Origin: Congregibacter litoralis KT71
Lineage (GTDB): Bacteria > Pseudomonadota > Gammaproteobacteria > Pseudomonadales > Halieaceae
Direction: 5' to 3'
Assembly (NCBI RefSeq): GCF_000153125.2
Contig: NZ_CM002299.1
Location: 372,809 to 436,808 of the forward strand
Length of the DNA stretch: 64,000 bases
The stretch's first letter is position 1, and each line of letters starts with the position of its first letter. This document shows, piece by piece, positions 1 to 8,587 of this stretch. The translations under genes and the position numbers were made by a program. The notes below the pieces were generated by a model, which ran no database searches, was not told the origin of the DNA, and saw only the letters and a program-made list of their open reading frames with translations.

Positions 1-1370
1 ATAGCAAAGGGCGCATAGGTAAGCGTCGCAACGCCGAGGGTGGCAGACATATAGGCGCCGCAGGTATTCCAGGGGATGAGCGCCGAGGTAATGGTCGCAG
101 AGTCCTCCAGGGTGCGTGACAGATTCAGGGGCGACAGTCCGTATTCCTTATAGGCATCCCGGTACATGCGCCCCGGCAAAGCCACGGCCATGAACTGATC
201 CGCTGCCAGGATATTGGTGGACACGCAGGTCGCCACCGTTGTCGCGACCAGGGAGCCGGTGCCTTTTACCATGCGCAGGGCGTGGCGCAGCCAGTAGTTG
301 AGGATGCCCGTGCGTTCCAGAATGCCGCCGAAACCCAGGGCAACCACTATGAGCCATACGGTGTTCAGCATGCTGCTCATACCACCTTTACTGAGGAGGG
401 CATCGAGGAATTCGTTGCCGCTGTTTGCCTCATAGCCGGCAAACAGGGCCACCCAAACGCCTTTCACCATGGCAAGACCTTTGCCCAGTGAATCATCCCC
501 CGCCATGCGTTGTACCACCTCCGGCTGAAAGATAAGTGCGAACACACCACCCGCCAGGGCGCTGATGAGAATCGCCGGGTAGGCCGGAAAGCGCTTGTAA
601 ACCAGGAAGAGCATGAGCGCCAGGGGCAGAAGAAGGTGGAGGCCGATGGAGAATTCAATCTGGAGGCTCTGCTGCAGGGCCTCGATCTCCTGGGGCGTGC
701 TGGCATCGCCGCCTCCTATGAGGGAGAACACCAGGAGCGCCAGGGCAAAGCTTGGCACCGTGGTCCAGAGCATGTGGCGGATGTGATCAAAGAGATCCAC
801 GCCGGCAGCGGCGGACGCCAGATTGGTGGTATCGGACATGGGTGACAGCTTGTCGCCAAAGTAGGCGCCGGAAATGATTGCCCCTGCGGCGATGGCGGGG
901 GACAGGTCGAAGCTTCCCGCAATGCCCATGAGTCCGATACCGAGGGTGCCCGCTACGGTCCACGAGCTGCCTACGCTGATCGCCACAATGGCGCAGATAA
1001 GCGCGCTGGCGGCGTAAAAAATCTGCGGGTTCAGTATCTGAACGCCGTAGTAAATCATCGTTGGCACGGTGCCCGAGAGAATCCAGGTACCGATGAGCAT
1101 CCCTACAGCAAGCAGTATCAGGGTGGGTCCCAGACCCACGCCGATGCCGTCGATAATGCCCTCCTGTGCTTCGCGCCACGGAATGCCCGTGCGCTGTCCC
1201 ACGAGCGCTGCGATGCCCGTAGCGAGCACCAGGGCAATCTGGTTGGCTCCATAGGAGGCGTCGGAGCTAAAGAGAAATACCGAGAGCGCCAGCATGGCGA
1301 TGAGCATGACGATGGGGGCCGCCGCCAACGCGGGTGTGAGGCGTTCATTGCTGTGTCTGTTTGCGCTCAA
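1..1370 (-). CDS. nhaC: NhaC-family Na+/H+ antiporter (partial, runs off left edge)
   Basis: Inner-membrane sodium/proton exchanger. The minus strand is open from about 1370 to the window edge and encodes a very hydrophobic multi-pass protein. The family signature GDKLSPMSDTTNLA lies near residues 172–185, and later segments such as TLEDSATITSALIPWNTCGA are typical of NhaC. I place the start at TTG 1370 (LSANRHSNERL…), just before the first helix; no ATG or GTG precedes the first membrane segment in this frame, so the start is uncertain. About 456 residues are visible and only the last few tens are missing. It is transcribed away from the neighbouring DMT permease. The family is clear; the exact ion preference is not shown by sequence. 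Confidence 0.85.
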   Translation of the reverse strand, partial: MSANRHSNERLTPALAAAPIVMLIAMLALSVFLFSSDASYGANQIALVLATGIAALVGQRTGIPWREAQEGIIDGIGVGLGPTLILLAVGMLIGTWILSGTVPTMIYYGVQILNPQIFYAASALICAIVAISVGSSWTVAGTLGIGLMGIAGSFDLSPAIAAGAIISGAYFGDKLSPMSDTTNLASAAAGVDLFDHIRHMLWTTVPSFALALLVFSLIGGGDASTPQEIEALQQSLQIEFSIGLHLLLPLALMLFLVYKRFPAYPAILISALAGGVFALIFQPEVVQRMAGDDSLGKGLAMVKGVWVALFAGYEANSGNEFLDALLSKGGMSSMLNTVWLIVVALGFGGILERTGILNYWLRHALRMVKGTGSLVATTVATCVSTNILAADQFMAVALPGRMYRDAYKEYGLSPLNLSRTLEDSATITSALIPWNTCGAYMSATLGVATLTYAPFA

Positions 1371-1512
1371 GACTGCTTTACCTGCCAGAGAGAGCCTAGG
1401 AGGATGCCGTAAAAATTTGCGTGGGTACAGGGAGCGCTGCGAAAACGCAGATTCGGCGGACATTGTTTCGTAAACTGCCGGTCCTTGTTGTTCGACCCAG
1501 GACCTTACTACG

Positions 1513-2403
1513 GTGAAAAACGATCAACGCGCGTTGCTGCTGGGTCTGTTCGCGGTGCTCCTGTGGTCCACGGCAGCAACCGCCTTCAAGCTGGCTCTCG
1601 GGGAGCTGTCGGTGCTGCAGCTCCTCTGTGTCGCCATCTGGGTATCAGCGGCGGCTCTTCTGGGAACCCTGGCGTGGCAGGGTCGCCTGGGCCTCCTGTG
1701 GCAGGAGCTGCGCTCTGCGCCTCTCGGCTTTCTGGCTATGGCGGCTCTTAACCCGCTGCTCTACTACTGTGTTTTGCTGGCTGCCTACGATCTCCTGCCT
1801 GCCCAGCAGGCACAAACCATCAATTACACCTGGGCCATCACCCTGGCATTGCTGTCCATCCCCGTACTCGGCCAGCGTCTGGGTCTGCGCGACTGGCTGG
1901 CCATTGGCCTGGGCTACTTCGGCGTTATCATCATTGCCACCGAGGGAAACCCCTTCTCCCTGACGTTTACCAGTGGTGTGGGCGTTCTCCTGGCCTTGGG
2001 CAGCACGGTGATATGGGCGGTTTTCTGGCTTCTGAGTGCACGGAGTAAAGGCGATGCGGCGATTTCTCTGGCAGCTTACTTTGTGTGTGCGGCGCCCGTA
2101 TCACTGCTGCTTTGTATGATCTGGGGCGGGGGCCTGCCACCTCCGGGAGGGGCCCTGGCCAGCGCGGTTTATGTGGGGCTTTTCGAAATGGGGTTCACCT
2201 GGCTGCTATGGTCCACGGCGCTCAGGCTTGCAAGCAATGTGTCCCGGGTGGGCAACCTCATTTTTCTCTCACCGATGCTGTCTCTGGTGTTTATCGCACT
2301 GATTCTGGGAGAAAGAATTCACCCCGCAACGCTCCTGGGCCTGGCGTTAATCCTGCCGGGCATTGTTCTTCAGCAGCGCAGTCCCAAACTGGAAGCCCCG
2401 TAA
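1513..2403 (+). CDS. EamA/DMT-family permease
   Basis: Predicted inner-membrane transporter of the drug/metabolite superfamily, 296 residues with about ten hydrophobic segments arranged as two EamA halves (roughly residues 8–140 and 150–288). The N-terminus LLLGLFAVLLWSTAATAFK is the usual first EamA helix with its small-residue/Trp pattern. The second half ends in the common LGERIHPATLLGLALIL-type helix pair. The start is GTG at 1513, chosen because the first helix follows immediately. Substrate is unknown: members export amino acids, metabolites or drugs. It converges with the Cfa gene, with 18 bp between the stops. Confidence 0.85.
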   Translation: MKNDQRALLLGLFAVLLWSTAATAFKLALGELSVLQLLCVAIWVSAAALLGTLAWQGRLGLLWQELRSAPLGFLAMAALNPLLYYCVLLAAYDLLPAQQAQTINYTWAITLALLSIPVLGQRLGLRDWLAIGLGYFGVIIIATEGNPFSLTFTSGVGVLLALGSTVIWAVFWLLSARSKGDAAISLAAYFVCAAPVSLLLCMIWGGGLPPPGGALASAVYVGLFEMGFTWLLWSTALRLASNVSRVGNLIFLSPMLSLVFIALILGERIHPATLLGLALILPGIVLQQRSPKLEAP

Positions 2404-2421
2404 AGGGCCAGCCTTCTACAC

Positions 2422-3681
2422 TCAGGCGCTGCGGTAGCCCGGCTTGGCAAAGGCGAGTTGCGCCGTGCCAATGATGCGTTCCCTGAAACCACCTTCGCAG
2501 TAGCAAAGATAGAATTCCCACATACGGATAAAACGATCGTCAAAGCCCATGGAGCGCACCTCATCAAGGCGCTCCATAAAGCGCTGGCGCCAATGGGTCA
2601 GGGTCAGGGCGTAGTCGGCGGTGATGTCCCGCAGGTGCACCATCTGCAAATTGCTGTCCTTTGCGATGTGCTTGGCGATGATCTCCAGAGAGGGGAGGCA
2701 CCCGCCGGGGAATATGTAGCGTTTGATGTAGTCCACGGAGCGTCGTGCCTGCTCGTAGCGATCATCGGTGATGGTGATCGCCTGAATAACCATTTTCCCG
2801 TTGTCTTTCAGAAGCTTGCTGCAGCACTGGAAGTAGCTGCTGTAAAAATCGTGACCGACGGCCTCAATCATCTCCACGGAGACCAGCTTGTCGTATTCAC
2901 CCGTGAGCGCGCGGTAGTCCTCGCAAAGCAGGGTAATCCGGTCCTCAAGCCCCAGCTCCGCAACCCGGGCCCTGGCGTAATCGAACTGTTCCTGGGAGAT
3001 GGTCGTGGTGGTGACCTTGCAGCCGTAATGCGTCGCTGCGTGAATGGCCATGCCGCCCCATCCCGTGCCGATCTCAAGAAGGTGGTCTTCGGGCTTGAGC
3101 TCAAGCTGGCGACAGAGCTCATCGAGCTTATCGATGGCGGCTTTTTCCAGGGTGTTCTCCGGGCGCTCAAAGACCGCTGAGGAATACATCATCGTGGGGT
3201 CCAGGAACAGGCGAAAAAAATCGTTGCCCAGATCGTAGTGCGCCGCAATGTTCCGCTTGGAGCCCTCGTGGGTATTGCGATTCATGGCGTGGGCCAGTTT
3301 CAGGGCAAGCTTGGTGTACCAGTGCTGCTTGGACTCCATGGATTCCATGGTCTGCATGTTTGCACTGAACAGGCGGGTCACCTCCGTAAGATCCGGCGTT
3401 GACCAGTCTCCATCGATGTAAGCTTCGCCCGCCGCTACGGTGCCGCCGATCAATACTTTGCCGAACGCTTCCCGGTTGTGGACCACGATCTCTGCCTGGG
3501 GTTCGCCGGCCTGGTTGGCCTCACCAAAGTGATGGGTATCTTCGCCGTCATGGATCGTGACGTAACCCACCTTGATGTGCGACAGGACCTGCAACAGAAA
3601 GTGTCGCGCAAGCTCGGCGCGGTTTCGAAAAGATTTTGCCTGGGGCAGAAGGGGAATCCTGCTCACACTGACTTCGTTCAT
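2422..3681 (-). CDS. cfa: Cyclopropane-fatty-acyl-phospholipid synthase-type methyltransferase
   Basis: SAM-dependent methyltransferase acting on unsaturated acyl chains of membrane phospholipids; 419 residues. An N-terminal lipid-binding part (about 1–130) precedes the Mycolic_acid/CMAS methyltransferase domain. The SAM motif LLEIGTGWGG is near residues 198–207, and the active-site regions GYEFFSSYF-like (here GHDFYSSYF) and YIFPGGCLPS are present. It is the last gene of a three-gene operon: its ATG uses the last A of the preceding TAA stop (TAATG), so translation is coupled. Cfa enzymes near RpoE–ChrR are known members of the singlet-oxygen response in Rhodobacter. The product could be a cyclopropane or another methylated acyl chain; sequence alone does not decide. 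Confidence 0.92.
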   Translation of the reverse strand: MNEVSVSRIPLLPQAKSFRNRAELARHFLLQVLSHIKVGYVTIHDGEDTHHFGEANQAGEPQAEIVVHNREAFGKVLIGGTVAAGEAYIDGDWSTPDLTEVTRLFSANMQTMESMESKQHWYTKLALKLAHAMNRNTHEGSKRNIAAHYDLGNDFFRLFLDPTMMYSSAVFERPENTLEKAAIDKLDELCRQLELKPEDHLLEIGTGWGGMAIHAATHYGCKVTTTTISQEQFDYARARVAELGLEDRITLLCEDYRALTGEYDKLVSVEMIEAVGHDFYSSYFQCCSKLLKDNGKMVIQAITITDDRYEQARRSVDYIKRYIFPGGCLPSLEIIAKHIAKDSNLQMVHLRDITADYALTLTHWRQRFMERLDEVRSMGFDDRFIRMWEFYLCYCEGGFRERIIGTAQLAFAKPGYRSA

Positions 3682-4442
3682 TATGGTGCTCCAGATTGAA
3701 GGCTGGTCCCGGGGTGTGGGTGGTAAGGGATACGTTTGATGAAAAGCTTGAGGGCTTGCCAGTAGATTGCTCCCGCTACTTTAGCGGTCATCAGGGGGAA
3801 TCGCCACAGTATGCCGCGTAGGCTGGCCGCTGTGATGGGCTCGGCCTCCAGCGCCAGGGTGGCATCGAAAACACGCTCGCCATCACGGTGGTTTTCCAGA
3901 TGAATTGCCAGGCGTTCTCCCGGTACGTTGCTCCGCCAGGAATACTCCATGTCCATGGGATTAAACGGTGAGACATGGAATGTTTTGGGAAAGTCCTGAC
4001 GGAGAACCCGTTGCCCGGGCTCGGCGGACAGCACATAACTATGGCGTTCATCCCAGGGCGTATTGGTGACTTCCGCCACCAGATATTCAAGACGGGACTC
4101 GTCCTCGCTGAAGCAGTAATAGCAGATGATGGGATTCATGCCCATGCCGAAATAGCGCAGGTTTGCGAGAACGTAGATGGGCCCCGCAGGCGTCGCGCCG
4201 GTCTCTTCGGTAATGCGCCGGCGCACTTCCGCGTCCAGGGGCTTGGCCGGGTCACCAAGGAAATCGTCCCGGCAAAAACTTGCGGGAGCAAAGCGTGAGC
4301 GGGACCACAGGCGGCTGAGTCCCAGCACCGCGTCGACCTCGTCCAGGCGCAGGTAGGGCATAAAAACGCGGTACTTGAAGGCATGTTCCCGGGGTGTATG
4401 GCGTCGGTGCCGCAAAGAGCCGATGTAAAGCCGGGATTTCAT
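3681..4442 (-). CDS. DUF1365 family protein
   Basis: 253-residue DUF1365 protein of unknown biochemical role. Recognisable family blocks are SRLYIGSLRHRRHTPREHAFKY-like N-terminus, the NPIICYYCF block near residue 100, and HVSPFNPMDMEYSW. It starts with a 4-bp ATGA overlap with the stop of the upstream FAD oxidoreductase and ends in a TAATG overlap with cfa, so all three are co-translated. The same trio (FAD-dependent oxidoreductase, DUF1365, Cfa) recurs in proteobacteria beside ECF sigma/ChrR pairs. I infer a role in oxidative modification or remodelling of membrane lipids; nothing in the sequence proves it. Confidence 0.9.
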   Translation of the reverse strand: MKSRLYIGSLRHRRHTPREHAFKYRVFMPYLRLDEVDAVLGLSRLWSRSRFAPASFCRDDFLGDPAKPLDAEVRRRITEETGATPAGPIYVLANLRYFGMGMNPIICYYCFSEDESRLEYLVAEVTNTPWDERHSYVLSAEPGQRVLRQDFPKTFHVSPFNPMDMEYSWRSNVPGERLAIHLENHRDGERVFDATLALEAEPITAASLRGILWRFPLMTAKVAGAIYWQALKLFIKRIPYHPHPGTSLQSGAP

Positions 4443-5698
4443 GCCGCGTTGCGTGTCTGCTCGGCCACTGCCTGGGAGACCCGCAGGGCACTCACCACGC
4501 CGTCCTCATGAAAACCGTTGTGCCAGTAGGCTCCGCAGAACCAGGTGTTTTGTTTTCCATTAATGTCACCCCAGCGCTCCTGGGCTGCCATGCCCTCGAG
4601 ACTGAACACCGGGTGGTCGTAGGTAAAACGTCCGAGGATCTTGTGGGGGTTGATAGCGGCCGTGTCATTGAGGGTGACGCAGAATGTTTCCGAAGCCTGA
4701 ATGCCCTGGAGAATATTCATATTGTAGGTGAGTACGGCCCGGGATTCATCGACGCCGAGGCGGTAGTTCCAGCTCGACCAGGTCTTGCGATTCTCCGGGA
4801 GCAGGCGTTTGTCGGTGTGCAGCACCACATCGTTGGACTGATAGGGCAGGGCACCGAGCACCTCGCGCTCGGCTGCCGAGGGTGTTTCCAGCATCGCCAA
4901 AGCCTGATCGGAGTGCGTGGCAATCACGACCTGATCGAAGCGCTGCTCGGTACCGTTCTCAAGCACAAGAGTGACGCCCGATGCCTCGCGGCGAATTTTG
5001 CTGATGGCGGTGCCCGTGTGGATGCGCTGTTCAAAACGGCGGCACAGGGGCGCGATGTATTCCCTGGAGCCCCCTTCAATCACCCGCCACTGGGGCCGGT
5101 TCTTTACGGAGAGCAAGCCATGGTTTTTGAAAAAACGCACAAAAAACTGCACGGGAAAATCGAGCATGCTTGCGCAATCCGAGGACCAGATGGCAGACCC
5201 CATGGCAATGAGGTAATCCCGCTTGAAAGCCTCACTGTATTTTTTACGCTCCAGGTAGCTGCCGAGACTTTCATTCTCGGCGAGTTCCCCGCGCTCGAGA
5301 TCCGCCAGACTTTCTTTATTAAACCGCAGTATGTCTCGCACCATGCGCAGGAAGCGTGGGGACACGAGGTTGCGTCGCTGGGCGAAGAGGGAGTCGAGAT
5401 TGGTGCCGGAGTACTCTAGCCCCGTGTCCTCGTCGCGGACGCTGAATCCCATGGAAGTCGGCCGACTCCCCACGCCCAATTCATCCATCAGGGCGATGAA
5501 ATTGGGGTAGGTCCAGTCGTTAAAAACAATAAATCCGGTATCGATAGCAAAGCGCCGGGTACCCAGTTGCACGTCCATGGTGGCCGTGTGGCCGCCAAGT
5601 CGCTTATTGGTCTCGAAAACACTGACCGTGTGACCGGCACTGAGGTAGTGAGCGCACGCTAACCCCGAGATGCCTGAACCAATTACCGCTATGTGCAC
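4439..5698 (-). CDS. NAD(P)/FAD-dependent oxidoreductase (amine oxidase superfamily)
   Basis: 419-residue flavoprotein whose substrate is unknown. The N-terminus is the dinucleotide-binding fold IAVIGSGISGLACAHYL followed by an acidic strand end and RLGGHTATMD, the arrangement of FAD-binding amine oxidase/phytoene-desaturase-like enzymes. I chose GTG 5698 because the Rossmann motif begins at residue 2; the frame is open further upstream to about 6061, but that stretch is low-complexity and overlaps the divergent sigma gene. First gene of an overlapping operon with DUF1365 and cfa. A TGATCC-N18-TAATTT element about 100 bp upstream suggests control by the neighbouring ECF sigma factor. Confidence 0.88.
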   Translation of the reverse strand: MHIAVIGSGISGLACAHYLSAGHTVSVFETNKRLGGHTATMDVQLGTRRFAIDTGFIVFNDWTYPNFIALMDELGVGSRPTSMGFSVRDEDTGLEYSGTNLDSLFAQRRNLVSPRFLRMVRDILRFNKESLADLERGELAENESLGSYLERKKYSEAFKRDYLIAMGSAIWSSDCASMLDFPVQFFVRFFKNHGLLSVKNRPQWRVIEGGSREYIAPLCRRFEQRIHTGTAISKIRREASGVTLVLENGTEQRFDQVVIATHSDQALAMLETPSAAEREVLGALPYQSNDVVLHTDKRLLPENRKTWSSWNYRLGVDESRAVLTYNMNILQGIQASETFCVTLNDTAAINPHKILGRFTYDHPVFSLEGMAAQERWGDINGKQNTWFCGAYWHNGFHEDGVVSALRVSQAVAEQTRNAA

Positions 5699-5801
5699 CT
5701 GTGGGTGACTCCTGTGCGTTGTTGAAGGACCGGAAGGGCCTCGTCGATGATGGCGACCTGAGTCCCGGATACGGTCCCGGAAGGCTGCGATTCTACTGTT
5801 A

Positions 5802-5831
5802 AAATTACGCGCCTTGGGGTGTGGTGGATCA
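5802..5831 (-). promoter_or_regulatory. Candidate ECF (RpoE/ChrR-type) sigma promoter
   Basis: Read on the minus strand, TGATCC (5831–5826), an 18-bp spacer and TAATTT (5807–5802) face the oxidoreductase–DUF1365–cfa operon. The layout resembles the TGATC…TAA promoter pattern described for the Rhodobacter sigma-E that ChrR controls. The spacing and the element's position in the divergent gap support it. No transcript start is known. Confidence 0.55.
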
Positions 5832-5876
5832 GCCTGCTGCCTATGCGGGGCCAGGGGGTCATCCAGTCGGGCTATA

Positions 5877-5893
5877 GTGAACGTATTATTCAC
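5877..5893. promoter_or_regulatory. Inverted repeat GTGAA-N7-TTCAC upstream of the sigma gene
   Basis: A perfect 5-bp inverted repeat with a 7-bp spacer lies 22 bp before the GTG start of the sigma factor, in the divergent gap. It could be an operator, or chance; the spacer is AT-rich and may overlap a promoter. Confidence 0.25.
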
Positions 5894-5914
5894 ATTGGAT
5901 TTAAGGGGCAGCAC

Positions 5915-6541
5915 GTGGACGAAAAGCAAAGTACGGCGCGGGGAAATGACGGTGAGGTGCGAGCCATACCGACGGGCCGTCGCACGGACGAGTGGAGTGA
6001 ATGTCTGGTTCTGATCGCCGAGAAACAGGATCGCGCCGCTTACACGCGTCTGTTCAGGCACTTCGCACCACTTATTAAGGCCTTTGCGCTTGCAGGATCA
6101 GCCATGTCGGCGACCCATGCCGACGAGCTTGTGCAGGAAGTTATGTTAAAAATTTGGCAAAAAGCCGGCGCCTTCAATCCAGAAAAGGCTGCGGCGAGTA
6201 CATGGGTATATACCATCGCCCGAAACTGTCGGACAGACATGTTCCGTCGCTTGCAGAAGTTCGACACACCTCTGGCAGCCGAGGACTTCAGTCCGGACCA
6301 GGAACATGAAGAGCCGTTTATGCAGCTGCAAAACCGACGCAGCGCCGATCGAATCAGGGAGACGATGAAGAATCTCCCCGCAGACCAGACGCAGATAATT
6401 GCCAAGGTCTACATGGAGGGTAAATCGCACGCAGAGGCGGCCTCCGAACTGGACTTACCCCTCGGGACCGTGAAGTCGCGGGTCAGGCTGGCAGTGCAGA
6501 AGATGCAGGTGCAGTTTGACGTTGCCCAGGAGGGTAATTAA
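5915..6541 (+). CDS. rpoE: ECF RNA polymerase sigma factor (RpoE-like, ChrR-partnered)
   Basis: 208-residue group 4 sigma factor. Region 2 spans about residues 20–100, with DELVQEVMLKIWQKAGAFNP and STWVYTIARNCRTDMFRR. Region 4 spans about 140–200, with the HTH HAEAASELDLPLGTVKSRVRLA. The start is GTG 5915 with AAGGGG about 8 bp upstream; the open frame extends to 5819, but the extra residues are not sigma-like. The ChrR-type anti-sigma gene follows directly in the same operon. In the Rhodobacter model this pair responds to singlet oxygen. Likely autoregulated with the divergent operon, although its own promoter is not clear by eye. Confidence 0.93.
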   Translation: MDEKQSTARGNDGEVRAIPTGRRTDEWSECLVLIAEKQDRAAYTRLFRHFAPLIKAFALAGSAMSATHADELVQEVMLKIWQKAGAFNPEKAAASTWVYTIARNCRTDMFRRLQKFDTPLAAEDFSPDQEHEEPFMQLQNRRSADRIRETMKNLPADQTQIIAKVYMEGKSHAEAASELDLPLGTVKSRVRLAVQKMQVQFDVAQEGN

Positions 6542-6574
6542 TTGGGACACGAAAACAGAGTTGTAGATAAAACC

Positions 6575-7231
6575 ATGGCAAAACATCATCCTGAATTGGA
6601 ACTTCTCACGGAGCATGCTGCGGGCAGCCTCTCTCTTGCCCAGGCCGCGTGCATATCCGCACATTTGAATTATTGTGACTGCTGTTCGCGAACAGTGGCA
6701 CGCCTCCAGACCATCGGGGCGGCAATGTTCGAGTCTCTGGACCCGGAGCCCGTGGGCGACGCTTTGCTGGACCGCGTCCTTGCGCGCCTCGATGAGGAAG
6801 CGCCTCTGTGCTACCAGCCTGCAAAGCGCAAGGGTCAGGACGCCACACCTGCGCTACTGAGCCGACTGATGGCCGGCGACTTCTCTGATCTGGTGTGGAA
6901 GAAGGTAACCGATGCCCTGCGCATTACGCCGATCCGTACCGGCGATCCGCAGTTTGAGTTCTCCCTGCTGCATATCAAGGCAGGCGGCGAAATCCCCCAT
7001 CACGATCACCGGGGCTCTGAGATGACCCTCGTGCTCCAGGGTGGTTTCAGCGATGATCAGGGCAGCTATCACCCCGGCGACTTCATTTACCGCAGCGCCA
7101 GCGATGTCCACGCACCGCGAGCCTTCGCGAACGAAGACTGCCTGTGTCTGGCGGTCATCGACGCACCCCTGCGATTTACCGGCTGGAAGTACCGCTGGAT
7201 GAATCCTTTCCTCCGTCTCCAGGCGGGCTAA
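6575..7231 (+). CDS. chrR: ChrR-type zinc anti-sigma factor with C-terminal cupin
   Basis: 218-residue cytoplasmic anti-sigma factor. The N-terminal zinc anti-sigma (ZAS) domain begins MAKHHPELELLTEHAAGSL and contains HLNYCDCC, the H-x3-C-x2-C zinc motif that holds the sigma factor. The C-terminal cupin-like domain (about residues 120–205) keeps the metal ligand pattern HHDHRGSE and a later His in DVHAP, matching the singlet-oxygen-sensing half of ChrR. I prefer ATG 6575, which aligns with ChrR starts; a TTG at 6542 directly after the sigma stop is the alternative. It sequesters the upstream sigma factor until oxidative (singlet oxygen) stress. Confidence 0.92.
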   Translation: MAKHHPELELLTEHAAGSLSLAQAACISAHLNYCDCCSRTVARLQTIGAAMFESLDPEPVGDALLDRVLARLDEEAPLCYQPAKRKGQDATPALLSRLMAGDFSDLVWKKVTDALRITPIRTGDPQFEFSLLHIKAGGEIPHHDHRGSEMTLVLQGGFSDDQGSYHPGDFIYRSASDVHAPRAFANEDCLCLAVIDAPLRFTGWKYRWMNPFLRLQAG

Positions 7232-7254
7232 CACCCCGGGCGATGATAAAACCA

Positions 7255-7280
7255 CGGGGCCTTCAGGCCCCCGTTTGTTT
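7255..7280 (+). terminator. Rho-independent terminator after chrR
   Basis: A GC-rich hairpin with arms GGGGCCT and AGGCCCC (7-bp stem, very tight loop) is followed by CGTTTGTTTG. It lies 24 bp after the chrR stop and separates the stress module from pntAA. Confidence 0.6.
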
Positions 7281-7442
7281 GAAAAAGTAAAAACAAGATG
7301 ATCATCTGAATCATCATCGTGCTCTTCGTAGGCAACATTCTCTGTGCTAAAGTCTTGCCCCCTTAAAAACTAGGGGCTTTGGTCGCGCTGAAGAACGTCG
7401 CGTAATAGAGCACCAGGAACTGACCGATACAGGGTAAAAAAC

Positions 7443-8585
7443 ATGCAATTAGCTGTCCCTAAGGAACTCTACCCGGGCGAAAACCGGGTGGCGATGACCC
7501 CAGACACTGCCAAAAAACTGGTGCGCCTTGGCGCAACGGTACAGGTCGAGTCGGGAGTGGGTCTTGGCAGTGGATTTCAGGATAGTGACTACACGGACGC
7601 TGGTGCGGAGGTTGTCAGCGACCGCGCGGCGCTCATCGGCTCCGCCGATATGCTCCTGCGCATCCGCAAGCCTGAGGTTGATGAAATCGCCCAAATGAAG
7701 CGCGGTTGTATTCATATCAGCTATCTCGATCCCTTTAATGAGCACGAGGTGGTGCGCGCCTTTGCCGATGCCGGCGTCACGGCCATCAGTATGGAAATGA
7801 TTCCGCGCTCCACCCGCAGCCAGAAGATGGATGCCCTCAGTTCCCAGGCAAACCTTGCCGGCTATGTCATGGTGATGCAGGCCGCGACCCGCCTGCCACG
7901 CATTTTCCCCATGATGATGACTCCCGCGGGCACGCTCAAGCCGGCCAAGGTTTTCATCATCGGTGCCGGTGTTGCCGGTCTCCAGGCCATCGCGACGGCG
8001 AAACGCCTGGGCGCAAAGGTCACCGCTTTTGATACCCGTCCCGTCGTGGCCGAGCAGGTCCAGTCCCTGGGGGCGACCTTTTTGGATATCGATCTGGGTG
8101 ATACGGGTCAGACTGCCGATGGCTATGCCAAGGAACTGACACCGGAGCAGATTCAGAAGCAGCAGGACGCCCAGGCGGCCGTCATTGCTGATTCCGACGT
8201 CGTTATTACCACGGCGCAGGTGTTCGGGCGCAAGCCGCCGGTCATCGTGCCCCGTTCCATGGTGGAGGGTATGCAGCCCGGAGCCGTGGTCGTGGATATG
8301 GCCGCAGAGACCGGCGGCAACGTCGAGGGCTCGGTTCCCAATGAAGTCGTGGACATTAACGGTGTGTCGGTGGTGGGCCTTGGCAACTTGCCCAACTACG
8401 TGTGCCGGGATGCATCCGTGATGTATGCAAACAACTTGTTCAACCTGGTGGAAGACACCTGGGACAAGGAAACCAGCGAATTTGTGCTGGACATGGAAAA
8501 TGACATTCTGCCGGGCTGCGTGATTACGCATGATGGTGCTGTTGTTAACGAGACTATCAAAAACATTCTGGCGGGGGATGCCTGA
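7443..8585 (+). CDS. pntAA: NAD(P) transhydrogenase subunit alpha, part 1
   Basis: 380-residue soluble NAD(H)-binding domain I of the proton-translocating transhydrogenase, which transfers hydride between NADH and NADP+ at the inner membrane. It resembles alanine dehydrogenase: N-terminal half with KELYPGENRVAMTP, then the Rossmann motif VFIIGAGVAGLQAIATAKRLGA near residues 172–190, and VVDMAAETGGNVEGS. In this three-subunit layout the membrane part of alpha is the separate next gene, only 2 bp downstream. The ATG start lies behind an A-rich stretch with weak AGGG. It likely feeds NADPH for antioxidant and biosynthetic needs. Confidence 0.95.
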   Translation: MQLAVPKELYPGENRVAMTPDTAKKLVRLGATVQVESGVGLGSGFQDSDYTDAGAEVVSDRAALIGSADMLLRIRKPEVDEIAQMKRGCIHISYLDPFNEHEVVRAFADAGVTAISMEMIPRSTRSQKMDALSSQANLAGYVMVMQAATRLPRIFPMMMTPAGTLKPAKVFIIGAGVAGLQAIATAKRLGAKVTAFDTRPVVAEQVQSLGATFLDIDLGDTGQTADGYAKELTPEQIQKQQDAQAAVIADSDVVITTAQVFGRKPPVIVPRSMVEGMQPGAVVVDMAAETGGNVEGSVPNEVVDINGVSVVGLGNLPNYVCRDASVMYANNLFNLVEDTWDKETSEFVLDMENDILPGCVITHDGAVVNETIKNILAGDA

Positions 8586-8587
8586 TC

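Noticed and set aside
5819..5914. Longer sigma-factor start at 5819
   Set aside because: The extra 32 residues are not sigma-like, cover the divergent promoter zone, and GTG 5915 has a good AAGGGG ribosome site.
5699..6061. N-terminal extension of the FAD oxidoreductase to 6061
   Set aside because: It would place 120 unrelated residues before a Rossmann motif that normally begins the protein, and overlap the sigma gene.
7351..7378. GCCCC…GGGGC hairpin before pntAA as a riboswitch or attenuator
   Set aside because: Only a 5–6 bp stem with a long A-rich loop; too little to call a regulatory RNA.
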